A stretch of DNA of 64,000 bases. It comes from Augochlora pura. Lineage: Eukaryota; Arthropoda; Insecta; Hymenoptera; Halictidae. The translations under genes were made by a program, and so were the position numbers. The notes beneath the pieces were generated by a model, which had not been told where the DNA came from, did no database searches, and saw only the letters and a program-made list of their open reading frames with translations. Location of the stretch: the NCBI RefSeq assembly GCF_028453695.1, contig NC_135773.1, forward strand, positions 18,662,001-18,726,000, read 5' to 3'. This document shows positions 57,121 to 64,000 of the stretch, piece by piece. Every line of letters starts with the position of its first letter. Position 1 is the stretch's first letter.

Positions 57121-59098
57121 TCAAAATGACAGGGCACTAATTGTTCACTTTACGATTACTCGAAATGTAAAGATACATTTGTGTGTTATTTATTCAATAT
57201 AGAGAATGGTTCGCTTTAGATTAGACATCTAAGTTACTTTCGTTATTAAGAAAAGTGAGAAAATATTACAAAGTGTTATTTAAATGCTTTCCAAGCGTGC
57301 GTATGATAGTATGGAAAAATTGGCCTATCAAGGTTGTTCTAATGATCATCTCAAAACTATCGATATTTTTCTCTCATAAATATTTTTATAGCGTAATGTT
57401 GCTTGTATCAAAACGAGTTCTTTGGCCTATAATATCAACGTCGAAATTTAAAGAACACCGAACGGTCTTCAGCGCGTTGAGTACATACAATGAAGTAAAA
57501 TAAGTTACATCGCTTCCGTGTTCTTTAAATTTCAACTCGTTTATTAAGCGTCAAGATCATCCCAGAGCAACGATATGACAAGCCATTGAAATCGCCATGA
57601 TGCAAGAGATAACGATACGCTACAAAAAAAAAGCAAAAAAATAGAGAACGTGTGACTCGTTGACGCTGAATAAATACTGAAATGTTCGAGGGAAAAATTG
57701 CGTCCCTTTAAAAAATGACGTCGACGTAGCGTCGATGACGTACGAGGTTCGTCTGGAAGCTGCTTTGCAGTTTTGAAGTGGGGCACGAGCGTCTCGGCAA
57801 GTAGACGGGATCGATGGATTTAATTGAACGTCGAACCGAACGAAATTTGTTCCGGCGAGCGGCAGGAAACGACTCGGAAGTCGCATAATCGGAGCCGTCT
57901 CTCGGAGCTTCGTGAAACGGCGCGGCGCGGCGTCGAAGGAAATACGGAAATTCGGAAATTCGGCAATTCGAAAGGTCTTTGATTAACGGCCGGGAAATAG
58001 GATGGCGTGTACGTCGAGTCGTTACGCGGTGGATTCGCCTGCAATCGGACGCAGGTGTAGGGCAAACAGCTTCTGATCGAGCGTCATTAGCGAAATTATT
58101 GGATCATTGGAGATTCGATGACGCGGAGTCACCCGGCTCCCGATTTCACCGTTTCCCGGTTACGGAGATCCTGCCCGAAACGATTTCGAGATAGAACTCT
58201 GCACGGCCGTAGAATTTCGGTCTGGCAGTCGGACGTCGTGTCGGATACTCGGTCGCTTCCGCGTCCATCTCCCAGATTTACGGCGTTATTACGAGCAATA
58301 ACCGTTGACCCGTATCTGGCCGTGCTCCAGGCCGCATTATGTTTGCCGTTGTATCAATATCTTCGCGCGATAGTCGGGCAAACACGCTCGTTAGAAGCGG
58401 GCCATCGCGTCGCGGAGCGTGGCGCGGCGCGGCGTCTAGATTGCACGCGACTCGCGTCATCCCTCGCCGTCTCCTTGCCACCGCGTGTACCATCTCGGCT
58501 CGATCGAAGACAAGCACTGCTCAGCGTCGTCGTCTTACCATCGATATCGGCCTACTAATTAATTATGTACACTCTGCAATTAGTCGTCTCGAAACCTCCG
58601 CCGCCCTCCTCTGCACCCTGCGCGGCCCCACCTCGGACCCTCCTCCTCCTCCTCCTCGCCCGGCAATCAAGATTGCCTTTCGTAATTTCAGCCCTCGTCG
58701 TGATTGAAGGGGATATTCGTAGAATGTCTCGGCGCACCTGTGCGTCGCGCCCCATCGACCGCCAATTACCACCGATAACCTTGCGGCCACTGATTGCGAC
58801 CGACCAATTCGCCGCTCCATTTCAATCCTCCAAAACCGCGACATGCTCGCGCTGTTTTTACAACGACGCCGCGCGTCTCGGAAATGTTATCCGACGAGAG
58901 AGAGGGAGAGAGAGAGAAGTAGAGAGAACTTGTCAAAGGATCAACTCTCGAATGGCGGACCATTTTGACAGAATATAGCTCAGATACTTATGACCATCCT
59001 TATGTTAGTTACTCTGTTTCATACACGTTACTGTGGCCTTATAATAATATTGTCTACATTTAAAAATTACATTATGAAACTAACAATATTGAATTTCT
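57121..59098. other. AT-rich then GC-rich DNA, no supported gene
   Basis: The GC-rich part (about 57710-58975) has a CCT trinucleotide run at 58641-58658 and a GA run at 58897-58917. The 60-146-codon open frames lie on both strands across the same DNA. No recognisable product is present. Confidence 0.45.
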
Positions 59099-59109
59099 TA
59101 AATCATTTT

Positions 59110-59230
59110 TGACGATATCGTAAAAATTACATTGAATAAATTTAGTTTAAAATAATGTGGTGTAAAATAACTGATAAACTCATTTTTTTTTAATTTTGAC
59201 TTAGACCACTTTTATAATTATGGGCACATA
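59110..59230 (-). mobile_element. Truncated right end of the 26.8 kb element family
   Basis: About 120 bp match 27728-27846 almost base for base, from ACGATATCGTAAAAATTACATT to the terminal GGGCACATA. Only that end is present; the ORF and the other terminal repeat are missing. It shows that the 26.8 kb element belongs to an interspersed family. Confidence 0.85.
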
Positions 59231-59239
59231 TAATGATTA

Positions 59240-60490
59240 TGCGGCTTAAGTGTGAAGTTGGCTGTAAAAAATACAATTAAATCCTCTGTCTAGGAAAAAC
59301 AAAATTACCATCCGAACAACCCAATAACATGCAAACTCGATCCACGCCGTCCGAGTGGCAAAACGCCTGTTGTTAGAATACTTTGCGCTCGAGTGTGTAA
59401 TTATCGTGAAAGTTTCGACAACAGGGCTGTCGGTCGGTGTAACGAGGCTTAAAAACGAATCGCTCGAAACGAGTTAATAAGATTCTAAGAATCGATGACT
59501 GGAAGATTAACGCGGCAAGGTATTTCCAGCGGCGGTATTCAACTTGCCGAACCTTCTAAAAAGTTCTTACCGTAACACGTATTCCAAGTTGGTTCTTGCG
59601 AAATTTTCCCGGACGAAGTGGGTGAAACTAGTTTCGTGCCTGTCTGTTGGATTGTTCCACTGATTCTGTTTTGAACTTTGCCCCGACTTTCTGACGCTCG
59701 AAACTCCGCGAATAACGTATGTTTTCTCCTCGTATATTAAACGGCTCCACAAAACGTTTCTCCCTGCGGGAGACGGTCCATCGAAAGTCGAACGGGAAGC
59801 GACTCCAGAAATTAACCGGAAAATTGCGAGGCACCGCGATGGAACGCTTTCGTTTAGGAGCCGCGGAATGGAAGAACAACCATGAATCTCGACTTCTTTG
59901 GGTTTCTTCCGTTAAATAAATTACATCCGTCCCTCGAGTAACGCGAACTTCCGTTCCACGCGAATTTGTTCCACGGGGAAAAATATTGAAAATGAAAGCT
60001 TGTTATTAGTCTGAGGAATACAGATCTATTTCGCATAGCTTAACGAGAAAATAATTATAACTAGACTGCGAATCCTTATGTAAATTCTTATTTTCATACG
60101 TTGGTTTACAAGAAACATGATTAAAAAAACACACTTCCTTCGTTAACTAAAAGATTACTCGTTGTAAAAATAAAATGAAAGACCCATTGGATTTTGTTAA
60201 TTTAAATATTTCTAGCATTTGAAAAATCTACACGCGGAAATATCCGTAGTATAGTTATGACATTTCAGAAAATGGAAGTTTTATTTCGGTGTCACTATCG
60301 TTACTGTAATTTGAAACAATCAATCTTTTCGTTTTGATTCAATCCTCGAAATATTTGGATGTTCGATTTTATTTCCATCGTTAATATTAATAATTAGAAC
60401 CTGATTTCTTTGGAGACACCCTCCGCCATTGCATTAATTCCACTTTATCGTTTATTTTCTTCCGGATGATTCGTATATCATTTGTATCAT
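59240..60490. other. Mixed DNA, no supported gene
   Basis: A GC-richer part lies at about 59320-59960 and AT-rich DNA follows. No recognisable gene or repeat is present. Confidence 0.5.
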
Positions 60491-60751
60491 TTAAGAGGAT
60501 CTGATGGCCCGTAAATAAATAAATAAATATAAATTTTTCCGGTGACTATCTTCCAATATTTTTTTTATTACGTTCTCATAAATTGCTGACATTCGCCGCA
60601 ACATTTCAATAAATTCTCGTCGCCATTTAAAGGCTCGTTGAATGTTTGGATCAATGTCTGTAATGGCATTTTCCAATTTTTTGGCCAATTCAAGAGCTGT
60701 ACAAAGATTTGTAGACTGCGTAAATCGCGTATAAAAACATCGTGTAATAAT
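60491..60751 (-). pseudogene. Possible coding remnant, 86 codons, family unknown
   Basis: On the minus strand the frame is open from just after TAA 60754-60752 to a stop at 60491-60493, in AT-rich DNA where stops should be frequent. There is no ATG near its beginning. The central part (LAKKLENAITDIDPNIQRAF, then a basic helix-like stretch ending NVIKKILEDSHR) has balanced composition and amphipathic helical character, unlike the Arg/Ser-rich chance frames of the GC-rich blocks. No terminal repeats or splice sites were recognised around it. It could be a fragment of a transposon protein or a retro-inserted gene, or chance. Confidence 0.3.
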
Positions 60752-60821
60752 TTACAGCGTAGGGCCAGAGTCACGCGACCGTCAAATCGACGAACGTTGG
60801 TTTTCTCTCCTTCTTTTACTA

Positions 60822-63130
60822 ATGAAAAACGCGGAAGATCTGTTCACGTTTTTAACTAGAAAAACAAGGAAAGATTGTCAACGTTCGTTCGATGAATTTT
60901 TATCAAATATTATTACTCGAAAATAAATAAAATAAGAGAATACAAAAATTGAATAGGTCAGTATTCGGTAAATTTTTGTGGAATATTTGAATAAGGTCCA
61001 GAAATTCGCGAAAGCGTCGGGTAAATTGAGGGACGGATGTACTCCGAAGTCGCGGTCTTTTAGCAGCGGATCAACGTCGAGCACGTGAAAGAAACAAAAG
61101 CGCGACGAGACCAAGAAAGCTGCAGAAGAACGCGGTTTTCGAAGATCCCGTGAGCGAGAGATCGCAACAAATGGCCCGAAAGTTTTGCTTGTATCGTGGA
61201 TATTGCATCGGCGACGCCCGGCGAACCCGGAGCAAAATATCGTCGCTCCGGATATTTTAGATCCTGGAAGTGCGCTTTCTCCGCGACAGAGAAGCATAAT
61301 ACATCAAGCCCTTTCGATCTCGGCACCGTCGCGCGACGCGCGTCGTCGCTCCACAGAATTAGATGGGATCTTTCCGAGCCGGTGTCGGATCGAGAAGTCT
61401 CGAATCCCGCCGAGAAAAACCGGGTTCCGCATTGACGAGTCGTTTGGTCTTTCATAGAAAATCGAAGCACGCGGCTGCTGTAGGTCCCGTGATTTATCGC
61501 GAGCGAACAAACGGGTACGGACACGCGAGACACGATCGATGTCGGATCAATGGTCGCGGGGGCGCGACGCGATGCGTTTCGAGGCTCCGCTTTCCGACAC
61601 ATCGGTCCCTCTTTCTTCTCCAACGGGGCCGTTATCACGCGGAATCACGCAGTCGATGGTTTATTGGCAAACACTGGGAAAATTCGATATCGTCCTACGA
61701 ACCCACAATTTCCCAGTTTCCAAAGAGCTGATCGATGAACTACATTTTTAGTCTCGCTTCAGACACGAATACTCCATTCCGTCCGATTAAAAGGTTTCCT
61801 TTCTGACCCTCAGCCGACCCTCATTTTTCCAACTTAGCGTGCCTCTCGTCTGTCAACTTGACACTGTCCCAGAAAATCAATATTTTAAGCAGCAAATGAC
61901 TCCTTTTATTAAATACTTTATTGGAAGTGAATATTTCATTGAAAATAAATATTTTAGTGAAAATGAAAGACAAAGTATTTACACAATGTTTTCCCCTCAT
62001 TTTTTACATAGGATAAAACGGTGTGCCGAATAAATTAAATTAAATATAATATAGTTTTTATATATATTGGAGAATCAGAGTTTATCAATTTTTGTAGACT
62101 TTTATTTCACGGTTTTGTATTTTGTCTCGGACAATTTGATCGTTCTCGCCCAGCTCAGGAACTAATTTTCTTTGTAACAATTAATACTTGTAAATTTGTA
62201 ACTTTAAATCAATATTCAATTAGTTTATTCAAACAACTATTTAACTATAAGAAACCGTATAATAACAATTCTTGAGACAATGAATTCTTTGAGAGAAACA
62301 TAACCTACCTGCCTTTTGAACCGATTCCTCTTTTCTTTGAAATTCTCGCATTCAATTTTAAAACCTTTCACTTTCCTGTAATAACCTCGATTAATAAATA
62401 AAATAAAATAATAAAAATAAAACTAAAACTGCACACTTTAACATCTATTTATAATAAATCAGTGGATTGATTCGACATGGTCATCACGACGATTAGTCGA
62501 TTGATTCGCCGTATATAATAACTTAACATTCATTATGATCCTCAATGTTGCTCATCTGAATAGTTTTCACTTTACTGGTTGTCGCTCACATGTAAACAAA
62601 ATTCTTCCTAAGTGTTAGAGCTCTCTATAACTTGCTGGTTTTTTTAGTAACAAATATTGTCACCTTTTTACGTTACATGTTTTATATATACACAATACTT
62701 ATTTATACACAATACTTCACGTTAACACTTTATCTACCGACTGTTATCTGTAATACTCCTTTCAAGATCGAAGATCAACCGATGGGAATTTCTTAAAAAA
62801 TTTCTCAAAATCATCAGCAATTTCATGCACACATCAATGAATTATTTCGACTTATTTTGTGTAATTACTTCCCCTGAGATATTCCCCTACATGGCAGGAT
62901 ATTATTGAGCTCCCCTTGCAAATAGCAGAATCGTTAGAAACCTCTTGCACTACCGCTCCTTTCATGCTGTGATTATTAGCACTTATTCGTACTGAATAAT
63001 TTTCCTAATAGAACCAGACAATTTTTGTTTCCTGTATTGTATTTATTTACCTTCGTTTCTATACATTCATAACAGAAGAATTTATTTTTACTTCGATGTA
63101 AAAGAAATTAATAATATTCATATTTAGTAG
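60822..63130. other. GC-rich then AT-rich DNA, no supported gene
   Basis: The GC-rich part spans about 60990-61760 and has overlapping frames of up to 192 codons on both strands. From 61800 the sequence is strongly AT-rich without delimited elements; direct repeats such as 'gaatattt(c/t)attgaaaataaatatttta' (about 61928-61955) and 'tatacacaatactt' (62687-62717, twice) occur. Confidence 0.45.
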
Positions 63131-63136
63131 AGCTTG

Positions 63137-63170
63137 CATAAAATCTTCACCACGAGTCTGACTCGTTATT
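63137..63170 (+). repeat. CACGAGT palindromic repeat, copy 3
   Basis: ATAAAATCTTCACCACGAGTCTGACTCGTTA shares the palindrome (63152-63166) and its left flank with the copies at 3741 and 4045, some 59 kb away, in the same orientation. The TTAA after the palindrome has become TTAT here. Confidence 0.5.
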
Positions 63171-64000
63171 GTAGTGCAAACAGTCAATAGGTTGCCAGAC
63201 TGCCGGTGAATAAAGTATTAAACAAAAATCATAAAATCTGAAATAAATGTTAATAAATACCCTGAAACTTGAGAGTAGCTTTAAACTGACATTAGTGATG
63301 GGAATGCTAGACGAGCTCAATGGCATTTGTTAATTCATTCGAGACGCAGACTGTAATCCAGTCGATGGGACGCGACGCGACGAGAGATTAATTAGTTTTC
63401 GCAGATTACAGAAGGCGTTCGAGTTTTCCGGCACGGATTCTTTTACAGCGGCGAAAGATGCACGAAGAATACCGGAGGGAAGAGGGAGAGTTGAAAAGAT
63501 AACGAAATGGAGCGAATGGGGCATGAATTTACAGGAGCGTCTATCCGAGCAGAAACGAGAAGAAGATGAAATCGGATGCATCCAGCCGCGCGTCCGTTAT
63601 CCGCGCTATATGCATAACATCTCTCACACGAGCGCGTCCTGTACCTGCACGAGATGCGCGAAATGCAGCAGATGCGCGCGTATGCGGGCGGCTCGCCCGG
63701 CACCTTGTCACCTACAAGATAGTCTATTCGAATGAAAATGTAATTAAGTAGCGTCCCATTCGCGTTTCGTCGCGAGCCGAGTTACATATGGAATTTCTAT
63801 TGCAGCCGATACGTTTCCGTCGGATTTTATAGAATATTACGGTGCCGGCTACATTTCATTTCGTACGAAATTAAAAATAACAGCTCGCGATAATGAATTT
63901 CGACGAGTGGAAATTTCGACTGATACGAAACTCGATCGATAACCGTAATAGCTTTGAACGAATAATTGAAAAATAATAAGTTATTTCAACGGTATCGAAC
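63171..64000. other. AT-rich then GC-richer DNA to the window end
   Basis: Short open frames at 63330-63751 on both strands overlap one another. Nothing recognisable is present; any gene here would be cut by the window edge. Confidence 0.5.

Noticed and set aside
61060..61638. 192-codon minus-strand open frame
   Set aside because: No recognisable domain or leader, and the plus strand is open across the same bases in three frames.

Overview
The window looks like a piece of an insect nuclear genome, most likely hymenopteran (bee, wasp or ant); this assignment is an inference. The reasons are a coarse alternation of AT-rich and GC-rich blocks with no obvious CpG depletion in the GC-rich ones, a decayed mariner transposon, and very many short inverted-repeat elements flanked by TTAA. 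There is no bacterial or phage organisation, no operon, no CRISPR array, and no rRNA or tRNA gene that I could recognise. Almost all of the sequence reads as intergenic or long-intron DNA. The open reading frames in the GC-rich blocks are mostly Arg/Ser/Pro-rich and overlap other open frames, so I treat them as chance.

The only convincing host coding signal is on the minus strand at 17683-17860. It is a first coding exon with an in-frame stop just upstream of the ATG, a hydrophobic leader, and a GTATGT donor. Two weaker coding traces are an Ala/Thr-rich open frame at 23595-23894 beside a GA-rich tract, and an 87-codon open frame without an ATG at 60491-60751.

Mobile DNA dominates the AT-rich blocks. 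I can delimit about 18 miniature elements flanked by TTAA (piggyBac-like target choice). They fall into at least ten terminal-sequence families, five of them present more than once: A at 12.2, 19.6, 45.6 and 52.5 kb; B at 12.8, 24.2 and 24.7 kb; C at 17.0 and 44.6 kb; D at 28.2 and 52.8 kb; E at 34.8 and 42.4 kb. Three insertions are nested and give an order of events: a C element inside the mariner transposase gene (17.0 kb), a C element inside a palindrome-array element (44.6 kb), and an A element inside one copy of a 1.1-1.3 kb repeat whose second copy keeps the empty TTAA site (12.2 versus 25.28 kb).

Layout. 1-11.9 kb: alternating blocks with few repeats and one TTAA element at 10.3 kb. 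11.9-17.5 kb: long repeat copy 1, several TTAA elements, and the mariner. 17.7 kb: the exon. 20-24.2 kb: a GC-rich, GA-rich, promoter-like stretch. 24.2-25.5 kb: long repeat copy 2, inverted. 26.8-27.8 kb: a terminal-inverted-repeat element with a decayed ORF. 28-44 kb: mixed, with a 10-bp minisatellite at 31.9 kb. 44.5-45.1 kb: the composite element. 45-64 kb: mixed blocks with further elements at 45.6, 48.8, 49.7, 52.5, 52.8 and 59.1 kb. All coordinates and alignments were done by eye.
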